A stretch of DNA of 64,000 bases from Brevibacterium sp. XM4083 (GCF_006489205.2 NZ_VFYR02000002.1:248001-312000); one strand, 5' to 3'. Numbered from the stretch's first letter, positions 35,683 through 44,786 are shown. The notes: generated by a model not told the origin, from the letters alone. Numbers and translations: made by a program.

Positions 35683-36744
35683 TTATGGGCGGGGGCTTGT
35701 AATGTCCACCGTCACGCGGTCCACACTGACGACGTTCACCCCTACAGGAGAAGCGAGTTCAGGAAAGAAAAGGGCCAAATTGACGCCCTCGCTTACTGAG
35801 CTTCGGTAGATAACACCTTGATAGCCCAGATTTTTGATGAACTCACACAAGTATTGGCTTGGTATGTACTCAAACGCAGCACTGCTGGGTTGCACTGGTT
35901 TCGTGAGTTCTTCGCCGAGTCTCTCCAACAATGGTAGTCCGGATCGAATTGCTGCGATCTGCTCCGCGTTCTCAAGTATGAATGGGGAGGCGCTGCGCCG
36001 AGGGTCGCGGAGATCAACAGCAAGAATAGAAGGCACTTGGAAAGTTGCGACGCACGCCCTCTCTCCGGTGTGCGGACGTACTTCAGCAACCGCCGTTTTG
36101 GCAGTCGAGCCGAGGTACAGGTAACGAATTCCTGCTGGATTCGCGCGTCCATGTCCGGCAAGGTGAGGAGGCGGGGCGCTCATCTTGTCTAGAGGAAAAG
36201 GCTTGTCGTCGGTGAGTAAGCGCGAGCGATGCCATAAAGTGGTGATCTCCGTCAGAGAGTTTACTGGGGCGATTAACTGCCCTAACAACTCAGCCAGACG
36301 GCCTAGATTGATCGGTTCGTCAAGAAACCAACGATTACGGTGCATCATCTCGTCCCGGAGATCATTCCAGCGTTGCGGTGTCTCACTGACTAAAAGGTCG
36401 ATGGGAGCGAAGGGCTGCCGGACGATCTCGCCATCATCGAGGATCTCCGCGAGAAGCTCTTTGGCGTGGGCCTCGTCCATCGCAGGGTGATCAAAAAGTC
36501 GCCAGTCATCGGCGAGCAGAGATGCTAGAGACTTGCCATTGCTGTCAGGAACATAGCAATCGAGCAACATCTCAAACCACTGGCTTAATGCGGAGGGTTC
36601 TATAGTAGTAGTGTCTCTGTTTCCGCAGAAACCACAGTCGCCTTGGATGGGTTGACCAGTACCATCAGCGATGACCTTGGGAAGGATGCTCTGGGTCAGT
36701 CCTGGATCCCCGAAACAATCTGCGCAACAGTACTTCCTAACCAT
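35683..36744 (-). CDS. HEPN/RES-type protein, putative NAD-consuming toxin
   Basis: This 353-aa protein has an N-terminal zinc-knuckle-like cysteine set (C6/C7/C10 and C37/C40: CCADCF and CGFC) of the HEPN/RES N-terminal domain type, then a helical HEPN-like region, and a RES domain from about residue 165. RES features seen are Arg200 (GRANPAG), Tyr208/Tyr210 (YLYLGS), Glu221 (AVAEVRPH) and Tyr313/Ser316. RES toxins degrade NAD+ or ADP-ribosylate targets. There is no Xre or other antitoxin beside it. Its start overlaps the sce7725-like stop by eight bases, so the two are translationally linked. GC is well below the flanking genes. Confidence 0.75.
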   Translation of the reverse strand: MVRKYCCADCFGDPGLTQSILPKVIADGTGQPIQGDCGFCGNRDTTTIEPSALSQWFEMLLDCYVPDSNGKSLASLLADDWRLFDHPAMDEAHAKELLAEILDDGEIVRQPFAPIDLLVSETPQRWNDLRDEMMHRNRWFLDEPINLGRLAELLGQLIAPVNSLTEITTLWHRSRLLTDDKPFPLDKMSAPPPHLAGHGRANPAGIRYLYLGSTAKTAVAEVRPHTGERACVATFQVPSILAVDLRDPRRSASPFILENAEQIAAIRSGLPLLERLGEELTKPVQPSSAAFEYIPSQYLCEFIKNLGYQGVIYRSSVSEGVNLALFFPELASPVGVNVVSVDRVTVDITSPRP

Positions 36745-37687
36745 TGTTATCCACGGAATGGAAGCGAGCTAGTGTCTCTAAGTGGTGCTTAATAGAGAGC
36801 TTCTTGACATACCCCAATCCTGGAAAGTGACCCCGGTCGTGCAGGGCGCGAAACTCAGTAATTGCACTAGTTTCGAGTAAGTGTGAGTCGCGGGAATCGA
36901 GTTTCGCGATCAGCTTGCTCAGAGCCTGAGCGAACTTTCCTGCGGGGTCCGTGGGCGTATCGTTCGTTTCGGACTTGAAATGATAGACAAACATTGCGTC
37001 ATCCTGACTCGAGTCAATGAAAGTCAAGTGGATAGCAACCGCATATGCAGGACCGCCGCCCTCGCTGTAGTTGTCGCCGACCGTGAGAAAGTCGCCATAC
37101 CCGTCCATGCCTTCCTCAGGGTATGTGATGTGAAGGTCTGAGAAGGCCTCAACAGGAGGGTAGTCTGCGTTTTTCATCTGAACGAATCCATCGCTAACCA
37201 GAATCCTCGGTTTTCCGACGAAGTGTCTCCTGTAGAGGCGATTCGCGTGGTCTTCTAAGAAGATGTTGCGGAAGCGGGCCGCATCATCTGCAAGCTGATC
37301 TGACAGTGCCCGAGATTCGGTAAATCCAGCGTGTATCAGGGTGGTTCCGGCCGCAGTAAAAGTTTTGGCCAAGCTTAACGCGCGACTTACGCTTGTTTCA
37401 TTTGTGAGGAGAATCCCGGCATTAACTCCATCGTTTCCACTATAGTCCTGTTCAAGAAGGCCCGTAATGTTCTCACTGTTCTCGCGATGGTCGCCGTGGC
37501 GTGGATTGACTACTACGACTGCCTTTGCGCCTGCATCGACCAAGGACCTAAGAGCCTTTTCCAGACCTCCCAGCGATTCGCGCACTGGCTCGATGATCGG
37601 AACAAAACCCGAGTCTGCGATGAGACTTGCTGATTCACGGATGGCCATCAGCTCGAATTGCTTACCTCGGAAATACGGGTAGTACAT
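36737..37687 (-). CDS. sce7725 family protein
   Basis: This 316-aa protein starts MYYPYFRGKQFELMAIRE, the signature N-terminus of the sce7725/beta-protein group, and continues with a repeating alpha/beta pattern that suggests a barrel (FVPIIEPVRES, AKAVVVVNPRHG, AGILLTNET, TLIHAGFTE, PRILVSDGFV, YGDFLTVGDNYSEGGGPAYAVAIHLTF). The biochemical role is unknown. Members are usually paired with sce7726 proteins, as here. ATG 37687 is chosen because GAGGA at the end of the upstream gene lies four bases before it. Confidence 0.75.
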   Translation of the reverse strand: MYYPYFRGKQFELMAIRESASLIADSGFVPIIEPVRESLGGLEKALRSLVDAGAKAVVVVNPRHGDHRENSENITGLLEQDYSGNDGVNAGILLTNETSVSRALSLAKTFTAAGTTLIHAGFTESRALSDQLADDAARFRNIFLEDHANRLYRRHFVGKPRILVSDGFVQMKNADYPPVEAFSDLHITYPEEGMDGYGDFLTVGDNYSEGGGPAYAVAIHLTFIDSSQDDAMFVYHFKSETNDTPTDPAGKFAQALSKLIAKLDSRDSHLLETSAITEFRALHDRGHFPGLGYVKKLSIKHHLETLARFHSVDNNG

Positions 37688-37694
37688 TTGGTCC

Positions 37695-38582
37695 TCAATT
37701 CCAGGCAAGTGCCTCAGCTAGTGGAGTATCAACAGCTTCCTTGATGCGAATCCTGCTCTTGGGGTTTGGCTTTGCGGCCAGGGAGGCTGCTCGAATTGAA
37801 GCGGGTATGGAGTCGATGAACGAGGCCAGATTGGCCTGGGAGCGGCTTGCTCTGAGGGTCTTGACTAACTCCTCGTGGACGGCAGTCGGATCCAGTTCTG
37901 CGAAGATTCGGTCAAGCTCGGAACGAATCTGAGTGTTCGGCACGCCAGGGACCTCCAGCCCAAGACGAGTCAGGACCGCAGCGGCTTCATCAACGCGTAG
38001 GACTTCAAGGGCCATCCTGGGAACGATGCGCTCTGCGCGGCTCTGCGCTTCTCGTGACGTTTGGAATCTGAAACGTTCAGATAGGGTGATGACTCCAACA
38101 TCCTCGGGCGTAGCCTTGAGAACTTCAGACAGGTGCGACTTGCTGACCACCACGTTCACAGTTGCGAATACTTGCCGGTAGTTGAATATTTGGTTTTGTA
38201 ACCGTGATAACGAGTCTCGCTCAGATTTTATTTCGTACGCTGTCGAAGTTCCATTTAGAATGACAACATCAGCCTTGCATGATCCTGCGCGTACTTCATT
38301 GAGTAACGTCGCTGTATTTAGATTGTGCCGACCTAGAACGATCTTCTCTGTAATCGCGGTTCGGTAGACATAGTCATCACGAAACCGGGATTTGCTCAGT
38401 AGTTCGAATGCTTTGTCGAACGCGGTTCCGACCGTTTCCTTTGGGGACATGTAGGTGGCAAGACGAGTGTGGTCGACTAGTCTCGCAAATAGCGGAGAAC
38501 GGCCCTGCTTGCCAAGTTCTCGAAGAACCGTTGCGGAGAAAAGGCGGCTCAACGCCGCTGCTTCACTCCTGTCAAGACTCAT
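37695..38582 (-). CDS. sce7726 family protein, PD-(D/E)XK nuclease-like
   Basis: This 295-aa protein is the first gene of the island operon. Its centre reads Glu96, Asp105 and Glu117-Ile-Lys119 (NEVRAG, ADVVIL, YEIKSE), followed by LQNQIFNYRQVF, the pattern of a PD-(D/E)XK restriction-type nuclease core. The C-terminal half is helical and unassigned. AAGGAGGGA stands eight bases before ATG 38582, a strong ribosome site. It lies seven bases before the sce7725-like gene. Nuclease activity and role in defence are inferred. Confidence 0.75.
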   Translation of the reverse strand: MSLDRSEAAALSRLFSATVLRELGKQGRSPLFARLVDHTRLATYMSPKETVGTAFDKAFELLSKSRFRDDYVYRTAITEKIVLGRHNLNTATLLNEVRAGSCKADVVILNGTSTAYEIKSERDSLSRLQNQIFNYRQVFATVNVVVSKSHLSEVLKATPEDVGVITLSERFRFQTSREAQSRAERIVPRMALEVLRVDEAAAVLTRLGLEVPGVPNTQIRSELDRIFAELDPTAVHEELVKTLRASRSQANLASFIDSIPASIRAASLAAKPNPKSRIRIKEAVDTPLAEALAWN

Positions 38583-39125
38583 GCGCTGTCCCTCCTTTGC
38601 TTCGGCGATGTGAGAACTTTCCGACCGCTCCAAGAGTATCGTGCTGCGACCTTTCATGCCTTGTGCGGCTCGCTACTTCTGAATCCGGTTGCCGGAAGCG
38701 GCTCAGGTTGTGCCGTGTATCGAAGCTCAAGGCACATCTGGGGCCGGACTCACCGTAGCTCGCGACTTTTCCAAGACTGCCATCGGGTGGTCTTCGAGCA
38801 CCCGCGCGATGGACAAGAGGCTCTATCCGTTGTCGGGGACCAAGTGAATGGCGACTACGGTAATTGAGGCGTCTTAGACGTTCGACTTCTACACATTGGT
38901 TCGGCCAAAGCCTCAAACGGCTCCTCGGGCGCGTATTGCCCGATTGGTCGGAGCTCCCGCTTCATTTGTTTCTCCGTGGCTTCCAGTCGATCTACCCGGT
39001 TGACGACGTGTGCTTGCTATCCGGCGGCGGGCAGCGTGTACTAATGCACTTCATGGCGCTGTTTCTCCACCTCCGGCACCCCGGCCTCGCCGCGCATCAT
39101 CGGGGTCCATTCAGTGTCACCCGCA
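38583..39125. other. Right part of island, no intact gene
   Basis: About 540 bp between the sce7726-like start and the K+ channel promoter. It should hold the promoter of the island operon, but I see no convincing -35/-10 pair and no intact reading frame. Composition returns to the genomic average near 39.1 kb. No copy of the tRNA-Val 3' end was found here. Confidence 0.4.
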
Positions 39126-39131
39126 TACAAT
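39126..39131 (+). promoter_or_regulatory. -10 box of the channel operon
   Basis: TACAAT at 39126-39131 ends six bases before GTG 39138, so the transcript probably starts at the GTG and is leaderless. A -35 box is not clear. Confidence 0.45.
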
Positions 39132-39137
39132 CAAGGC

Positions 39138-39686
39138 GTGAACGACCCCTCCCCAGACGGCCCACCCAGCCGACGCCGCACCTGGCAGCAGCTCATGAGC
39201 TCCCCAGGGTTGCGCGGCGTCAGTCTCATCGTCGGTCCCCTGGCCGTCCTCGCGCTCTACTTCACTGTTCCCCTGGCCAGTTCCGAAATGGGTGCGATCG
39301 AACGCCTGCTCGCAACCGCAGCGGCGCTGTCGGTCCTTGCCTTCGCCCTGCTCCGCCTGCGTCGCACCGACACGAATCTGCCTCTCCTCGTGCTGTCCTT
39401 CGTCCTCGTCGCGGCCACCTTCTCCGCGGTCTTCTTCGTTGTCGCGACGAACAATCCCCACGAGTTCGACGGCATCGAAACACGCGTCGACGCCCTCTAC
39501 TTCACGCTGACGACGATGACGACGACCGGCTACGGTGACATCGTCGCCACCGGTCAGCTCTCGCGCATCCTCGTCTCCGCGGTCTTCGTCTTCGATCTCG
39601 TCTTCCTCGGACTCTTCGCCAGCGAACTCTCACGGATCGTCAGCCGGAGGCAGGCCGGTCCGACCGCGGCAGCTGATCGCCCATGA
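39138..39686 (+). CDS. Two-TM potassium channel family protein
   Basis: This 182-aa protein has four hydrophobic segments; the last two flank the selectivity filter TMTTTGYGDIV. It lacks the cytosolic RCK/TrkA domain of many bacterial K+ channels. GTG 39138 is preferred over GTG 39114 because the TACAAT box fits it. The stop overlaps the ClC start (ATGA), so K+ and Cl- channels are probably made together, possibly for charge-balanced ion movement or osmotic adjustment. Gating cannot be inferred. Confidence 0.8.
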   Translation: MNDPSPDGPPSRRRTWQQLMSSPGLRGVSLIVGPLAVLALYFTVPLASSEMGAIERLLATAAALSVLAFALLRLRRTDTNLPLLVLSFVLVAATFSAVFFVVATNNPHEFDGIETRVDALYFTLTTMTTTGYGDIVATGQLSRILVSAVFVFDLVFLGLFASELSRIVSRRQAGPTAAADRP

Positions 39687-40924
39687 GGGCGCGCTTCGGG
39701 GGTGTCACCCCACGCCTGACGCTGCTGGCCATCGTCTACGGCGGCATCGCAGGACTCGTCGCGGCGCTGACCTTCAGCGGCATGACCGCCCTCCAGCACC
39801 TCGTCTGGGGAGCCGGCGGTGAACTCTTCGGAGATGCGACGACCATCCAGATCCTCGCGACCATCCTCGTCGGGGGTGCGCTGCTCATCCTCCTCGACCG
39901 GGCCGCCCCGACCGAGGATCTCCAGACGCTGCTCAAGCAGTCCGATGATCCCGCCGGACTGCCGCGGCGCGCCGTGCTCACCACGGCTTTCGCCGCGATC
40001 GTCGCGGTCGCCTTCGGCGGTGGCATCGGACCCGAAGCCGGCATCGTCGCCGTCGTCGCGCAGCTCTCGACGATCGTCGCCCACCTCATCGGCGAAGACG
40101 TCGCCATGCGCCGCACGATCGGCCAGGCCGGCAGCGCCGGCGCCCTCGGCGGTTTCTACGGGTCGCCACCGGGCGCGGCCGCCATCGACGGCGACCAGCT
40201 CGGCCCGCAGAAGGTCCTCCAGTTCGGTGCGGCCTTCGCCGGGTTCTTCGTCTTCCTCGCCGTGATGAGGGTGATGCCCGAGGGCAGCGGTGCACGCATC
40301 TCCCTGCCACCGGTCGACGTCGCCTACTTCAGCCCGTGGCTGCTCGCCGTCGCCGGCGCTGCAGCCGCCGCCGGCTTGGCCTTCCGTGCCCTCCACCATG
40401 TGCTCGACGTCGCAGCGCAGCGGGTCTCCCGCACCTGGGCGACGATCGCCATCGGCACGGTCCTCTTCGCCGTCCTCGCCGCCGCCGTGCCCCTCGTCCG
40501 CTTCTCCGGACACCACGAGTTGCACGATCTCCAGGTGCTCACCGACTCCGGGGCCTGGCCTGCGCTGCTTCTCGTCGCGGCGGCGAAGATCGTCGCGCTG
40601 TCGCTCTGCCTCGTCAGCGGCTGGCGGGGCGGGGAGTTCTTCCCGCTGATCTTCATCGGTTCGGCTATCGGCGCCGCCGCGGCCGTCCTCATCCCGAGCC
40701 TCGCTGTCGGAGCGGCCATGGCGACGGGAATGGCGGCGACGACCGCCGTCGGATGGCGCCGCCCGCTGGCCGTCCTTCTCATCCTCGTCCTCCTCGTCGA
40801 CACCCCGGTGGCCCTGCCGCTCATCGTCGGAGCCGGCGTCGCCTACCTCGTCACTCTCCTCATCCCCGGCCGCGGTGGTGCCCCAGACGACGGCGAATCA
40901 CCGCCTCCCGAGGCCGCGCGCTAA
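39683..40924 (+). CDS. ClC-type chloride channel/transporter
   Basis: This 413-aa membrane protein has the ClC layout of two inverted halves. The anion-filter motif GREGP appears as GGGIGPEAG, followed by GWRGGEFFPLIFIG, the second-half signature GxFxP in altered form. The early GSGIP motif is not evident. Lack of the usual GREGP arginine means the transport type (channel versus Cl-/H+ exchanger) is uncertain. It overlaps the K+ channel gene by four bases. Confidence 0.8.
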   Translation: MRARFGGVTPRLTLLAIVYGGIAGLVAALTFSGMTALQHLVWGAGGELFGDATTIQILATILVGGALLILLDRAAPTEDLQTLLKQSDDPAGLPRRAVLTTAFAAIVAVAFGGGIGPEAGIVAVVAQLSTIVAHLIGEDVAMRRTIGQAGSAGALGGFYGSPPGAAAIDGDQLGPQKVLQFGAAFAGFFVFLAVMRVMPEGSGARISLPPVDVAYFSPWLLAVAGAAAAAGLAFRALHHVLDVAAQRVSRTWATIAIGTVLFAVLAAAVPLVRFSGHHELHDLQVLTDSGAWPALLLVAAAKIVALSLCLVSGWRGGEFFPLIFIGSAIGAAAAVLIPSLAVGAAMATGMAATTAVGWRRPLAVLLILVLLVDTPVALPLIVGAGVAYLVTLLIPGRGGAPDDGESPPPEAAR

Positions 40925-41075
40925 CCACAGTCGCCGGCGATGAGAACCTCCGGTGATGACACGATCCGGCACATCCACCGGCGCTGGCCTTGACGGGTGA
41001 GCGTGCACCTTCTAAGTTGAGCGAAACTCCATCGGTCGCAGGCGTGCCTGCGACCACGAGAAGGCCGGGTGGGCG

Positions 41076-42041
41076 ATGGCAACGGACAAGACAGGGTCAT
41101 CGTGGCCGCAGCTGCGCGTCGATGATTGGACGGGAACGCGCGAGAGCCTCCACCAGTGGCTGCAGATCGTCGGCAAGATCGAACTGGTCTCCACGACGCT
41201 CATCAACCACTGGTGGAACGTCACTTATGACGTCAGCGCTCGCGGACTGCGCACGCAGATCCTCATGCGCCAGCAGGGCCGGACCTTCGATGCGGAATTC
41301 GACTTCATCGCCGACCATCTCGTGCTGCGAGCGAGCACCGGCGACATCGAGACCGTGCCCCTGAAGCCCCAATCTGTGGCCGACTTCTACGCCGCCGTGA
41401 TGGAAGCCCTGACCAGGCTCGGCGCCCCGTGCACGGTGTGGGCATGGCCGAACGAACTGCCCCAGGCCACCCCGTTCGCCGAAGACACACGGCCACGGGA
41501 ATACGATGCCGACGCCGTGCGGCTGTGGTGGAGACAGCTGCAGCACATCGATGACGTCTTCGCCTACTGGCGCGCCGGATTCGCAGGCAAAGCGAGCCCC
41601 GTCCAGCTGTTCTGGGGGTCGATGGACCTCTCCGTGACACGGTACTCGGGACGGGTCGCCCCGCCGAGCACGGCCTCACCCCCGAACTGTCCGCCCTGGG
41701 TGATGGCCGAGGCTGAGGACCGGGAGAATGTCGCCGTCGGGTTCTGGGCCGGCGGCAGCGACGAAGGCTCCTTCTACGCCTATGCGTATCCGGCGCCGAA
41801 AGGCTACTACGACGGGAAGCTCACCGCCGGCGGATACGACGCGAGCCTGGGGGAGTACCTCCTGCCCTACGCCACCGTCCGCACCTCCGCCGATCCCGAA
41901 GGCACGCTGCTGACGTTCCTCGACGAGGTCTACGACCGGGCCGCGGACCTCGCGCACTGGGACCGCACGATCCTCGACGTCGATCAGGATCGGCTCATCA
42001 AGTACCTGCCGCCTGCCGACCTCAGCTCCCACGAGCACTGA
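41076..42041 (+). CDS. DUF5996 family protein
   Basis: This 321-aa protein of unknown function matches the DUF5996 pattern: LHQWLQIVGKIELVSTTLINHWWNVTYDVSARGL near the N-terminus, a central RLWWRQLQHIDDVF, and FWGSMDLSVTRYSGR and FYAYAYPAPKGY in the second half. Many aromatic residues are conserved, suggesting a ligand pocket. It is a stand-alone gene, convergent with the TetR gene. Confidence 0.75.
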   Translation: MATDKTGSSWPQLRVDDWTGTRESLHQWLQIVGKIELVSTTLINHWWNVTYDVSARGLRTQILMRQQGRTFDAEFDFIADHLVLRASTGDIETVPLKPQSVADFYAAVMEALTRLGAPCTVWAWPNELPQATPFAEDTRPREYDADAVRLWWRQLQHIDDVFAYWRAGFAGKASPVQLFWGSMDLSVTRYSGRVAPPSTASPPNCPPWVMAEAEDRENVAVGFWAGGSDEGSFYAYAYPAPKGYYDGKLTAGGYDASLGEYLLPYATVRTSADPEGTLLTFLDEVYDRAADLAHWDRTILDVDQDRLIKYLPPADLSSHEH

Positions 42042-42067
42042 GCGAGGTCTGTCCTCACCCCGGCGGA

Positions 42068-42616
42068 TCAGTCCTCGCCGAGGTCGGCGAGGATCCGGCC
42101 GATGAGCCGTTCGCGCGCTGACGCGCTCATCGGCGCGGTGAGAATGCTCTCATACCCCCACGAGCCGTCTGCGGCCATGCGGGCGACCAGGCACCGCAGC
42201 GACACGTCATCGAGCTCATCGACGGGGACGCCGTCATCGGGGAACCAGCGCCGATAGACCTCCTCCCAGGGCGCGATCCACTCCGGCTCGTTCGCCGCCT
42301 CCATGATGAGACGCAGCTCCACGGTGCTCGGCGTCTTCAGCGCTGCCCGCACGTAGCCGCGGGTGCGTTCGACGAGACTTGCCTCCTCGGGTGCCTTTCC
42401 GGTGGCGGCGAGGAGGTCCTCCTCGATGCGGGCGGCCAGATGCTCATGGATGCCCGCGAGCAAGTCGTGCTTGCTCGCGAAGTGGTAGAGCAGGCCGCGT
42501 TTGGTCACCCCCGCCTCCTCGGCGACGGAGTCAAGCGTGAGGGCAGTGATCCCTCGCTCCTCCACCACGGTCAGTGCCGCCTCGATGAGTTTGCGTCGTG
42601 CGCTCGGTCGTGCCAT
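42068..42616 (-). CDS. TetR-family regulator of adjacent efflux pump
   Basis: This 182-aa regulator has helix-turn-helix RRKLIEAALTVVEERGITALTLDSVAEEAGVTKRGLLYHFASKHDLLAGI, and its C-terminal part resembles the TetR_C group found with DHA2 pumps. ATG 42616 has GAGGAGA five bases upstream; the frame remains open beyond but is not protein-like. It is divergent from the MFS pump at 42699, a standard repressor-pump arrangement, and probably represses both genes until a drug-like ligand binds. Confidence 0.85.
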   Translation of the reverse strand: MARPSARRKLIEAALTVVEERGITALTLDSVAEEAGVTKRGLLYHFASKHDLLAGIHEHLAARIEEDLLAATGKAPEEASLVERTRGYVRAALKTPSTVELRLIMEAANEPEWIAPWEEVYRRWFPDDGVPVDELDDVSLRCLVARMAADGSWGYESILTAPMSASARERLIGRILADLGED

Positions 42617-42698
42617 GGGTTCTCCTCTCGATGTCATAAGTATACCTTTCGGTGTAGTACACTCATTGGTGAAGTAACTCGAAAGGAGATGGAACCTC
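42617..42698. promoter_or_regulatory. Divergent promoter/operator, TetR-MFS
   Basis: The 82-bp spacer contains an imperfect dyad, GTATACC (42640-42646) with GGTGTAG (42651-42657). It is a plausible but weak TetR operator. A GAAAGGAG ribosome site serves the pump gene. Confidence 0.4.
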
Positions 42699-44258
42699 AT
42701 GGACACCACACCCCCTCGGGCCACAGCCCGCACCTGGGTCGGTCTGGCCGTGCTCGTGCTGCCGATGCTGCTCATCGCCATCGACAGCATGGTGCTGATC
42801 TTCGCCCTCGGCGAGATCACCGCGGAACTCGAGCCCTCCGGTGCGCAGCAGCTGTGGATCCTCGACATCTACTCGCTCATGCTCGCGGGCCTGCTCGTCA
42901 CCATGGCCTCACTCGGTGATCGTTTCGGAAGGCGGAAGGTGCTTCTCATCGGTGCGGTCGGCTTCGCGATCGCCTCGGTGATCGGCGCCCTGTCGACAGA
43001 GGCCTGGATGCTCATCGCCGCCCGGGCCCTCCTCGGCATGTCCGGTGCCGCGATCATGCCCGGCACCCTCTCACTCATCCGCAACATGTTCCTCGACCGC
43101 AGCGAACGCCGCACTGCGATGGCCGTGTGGGCGGCGGCCGGGGCACTCGGGGCCGCTGCCGGACCCATCGTCGGCGGAGCCCTCATCGAGGCGTTCAGCT
43201 GGCATGCCGCGTTCCTCATGAACATCCCGGTCATGATTCTCCTGCTCGTCCTCGCGCCCTTGCTCGTCCCGGAGAGCAGGAACCCCAACCCCGGTCGCGT
43301 CGACCTCCTCAGCATCGTCCTCTCCCTGGCCGGGATGATCGCCGTCATCTACGGAGTCAAGACCTTCGCCGAGGGCGATGAGCCCAGCATCGCCGTCGTC
43401 ACCTTCATCGGCGGTCTCGTTCTCCTCGTCCTCTTCGTCATCAGGCAGCTGCGGATGCCGCTGCCGATGATCAACGTCCGCCTCTTCACCGGACGAGCGT
43501 TCACCGGTGCCGTGGTGACGAACTTCCTGTCGGTGTTCGCCCTGGTCGGGGCCATGTTCGCGCTCACGCAGTTCCTCCAGCTCGTCGCGGGACTCTCGAT
43601 CATCGAATCCGCCCTGTGGATGCTGCCGCAGGCGCTCGTCTCGGCCGGTGCCGGCTTCGTCGCTGCGGCGCTCGTCAAGCGCATTCCGACATCGATCATC
43701 GTCACTGCGGGCATGCTCGTCACCGCGGGCGGGTTCGCGATCCTGCTCACGCTCACTCCCGAGACCCACCCGTGGGTCATCGCCGTGGCCCTCTGCCTGG
43801 TCGGTCTCGGCGCGGGTGTGGGGCTGACGCTGACCAACGACATCATCATGAGCTCGGTCCGTCCCGAGGAGTCCGGTCAGGCGGCGGCGATCAGCAACAC
43901 CGGCTACGAGGTCGGCACCTCGTTCGGCATCGCGGTCCTCGGATCCGTGCTGCTCGGCTTCTACCGCACGAACCTCGAGGACTCGGTGCCGGCGGGACTG
44001 CCCGGCGAGGTGCTCGAGGCCGCCAAGGAGACCCTTGCGGCGGCGCTTCTCTACGCGGAGCAGATCTCCGGTGACATCGGTGCGGCCCTGGCATCGGCAG
44101 CCATGGAGTCTTTCACGACGGCGCTGTCGCTGACCGGCGGCATCGCCTCGGCGATCCTCGTGGCAGTGGCGATCTTCGCCGGCATCATGCTCCGCGGTGT
44201 CTCCGCTGAGGCCGATCTCGCCGAGAGCAACCGCGAGAACGTCGATCAGGAGGTCTGA
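42699..44258 (+). CDS. MFS efflux pump, QacA/LfrA-like (DHA2)
   Basis: This 519-aa protein has 14 predicted helices. Helix 1 carries the acidic residue of IDSMVLIFAL, motif A is GDRFGRRKVLL, and motif C is GALGAAAGPIVGG; these match QacA, SmvA and LfrA, which export cationic dyes, biocides and fluoroquinolones. It is divergent from a TetR regulator. The actual substrate is unknown. Confidence 0.88.
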   Translation: MDTTPPRATARTWVGLAVLVLPMLLIAIDSMVLIFALGEITAELEPSGAQQLWILDIYSLMLAGLLVTMASLGDRFGRRKVLLIGAVGFAIASVIGALSTEAWMLIAARALLGMSGAAIMPGTLSLIRNMFLDRSERRTAMAVWAAAGALGAAAGPIVGGALIEAFSWHAAFLMNIPVMILLLVLAPLLVPESRNPNPGRVDLLSIVLSLAGMIAVIYGVKTFAEGDEPSIAVVTFIGGLVLLVLFVIRQLRMPLPMINVRLFTGRAFTGAVVTNFLSVFALVGAMFALTQFLQLVAGLSIIESALWMLPQALVSAGAGFVAAALVKRIPTSIIVTAGMLVTAGGFAILLTLTPETHPWVIAVALCLVGLGAGVGLTLTNDIIMSSVRPEESGQAAAISNTGYEVGTSFGIAVLGSVLLGFYRTNLEDSVPAGLPGEVLEAAKETLAAALLYAEQISGDIGAALASAAMESFTTALSLTGGIASAILVAVAIFAGIMLRGVSAEADLAESNRENVDQEV

Positions 44259-44456
44259 TCCGCTGTCGTCCGGCCCGCTCTTCCGCCGGCGCACTGCCGG
44301 ATGAGCGGGCCGGCGAGCGGTCTGCCCCGGGCGACCGCGGTGGTCTCCGAAGCTGGGAAGTGAGCTTGCCCCGTTGCCAGGGCCGCGAAATGTTGCCATG
44401 ATCGGTGGGACATCCGCACCATTCCGAGCACCACCGCTTCAGGAAGAGGAACCACC

Positions 44457-44786
44457 ATGGCCACCGCAGATCTCGCCCAGCAGTTCCACACCGCTCTCGT
44501 CAGCGGCGACGCCGACACCCTCGGCTCGCTCGTCACTCCCGATGTCACGTTCACCGGGCCCGTCGCTCATGCCTCCGGCGCCGAGGAGGTGGTTCGGGGT
44601 CTTGCGGAGATGGGCTCGATGACGACCTCCGACGACGTCAAGGTCCAGCTCTCCGATGACGACAATGCCCTCATCTGGTCCGAACTCGCCACCTCCGGCT
44701 CTCCGGCGATCCCGGCCGCGACATGGCTGCGCTTCGAGGGCGGGAAGATCGCGGAGATCCAGACGGTCTTCAACGCCGCCCGCTGA
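44457..44786 (+). CDS. NTF2-like (SnoaL) domain protein
   Basis: This 109-aa protein is a single NTF2/SnoaL-like cone fold: LAQQFHTALVSGDADTLGSLVTPDVTFTGPVAHASGAEEVVRGLAEM and FEGGKIAEIQTVFN. Such domains act as small hydrolases or isomerases or simply bind ligands. An AAGAGGA site precedes the ATG. It ends exactly next to the AraC gene stop on the other strand. Confidence 0.75.
   Translation: MATADLAQQFHTALVSGDADTLGSLVTPDVTFTGPVAHASGAEEVVRGLAEMGSMTTSDDVKVQLSDDDNALIWSELATSGSPAIPAATWLRFEGGKIAEIQTVFNAAR

Noticed and set aside
38583-39137. Second copy of the tRNA-Val 3' end as the right attachment site
   Set aside because: Searched by eye for the T-arm and acceptor sequence and did not find it.
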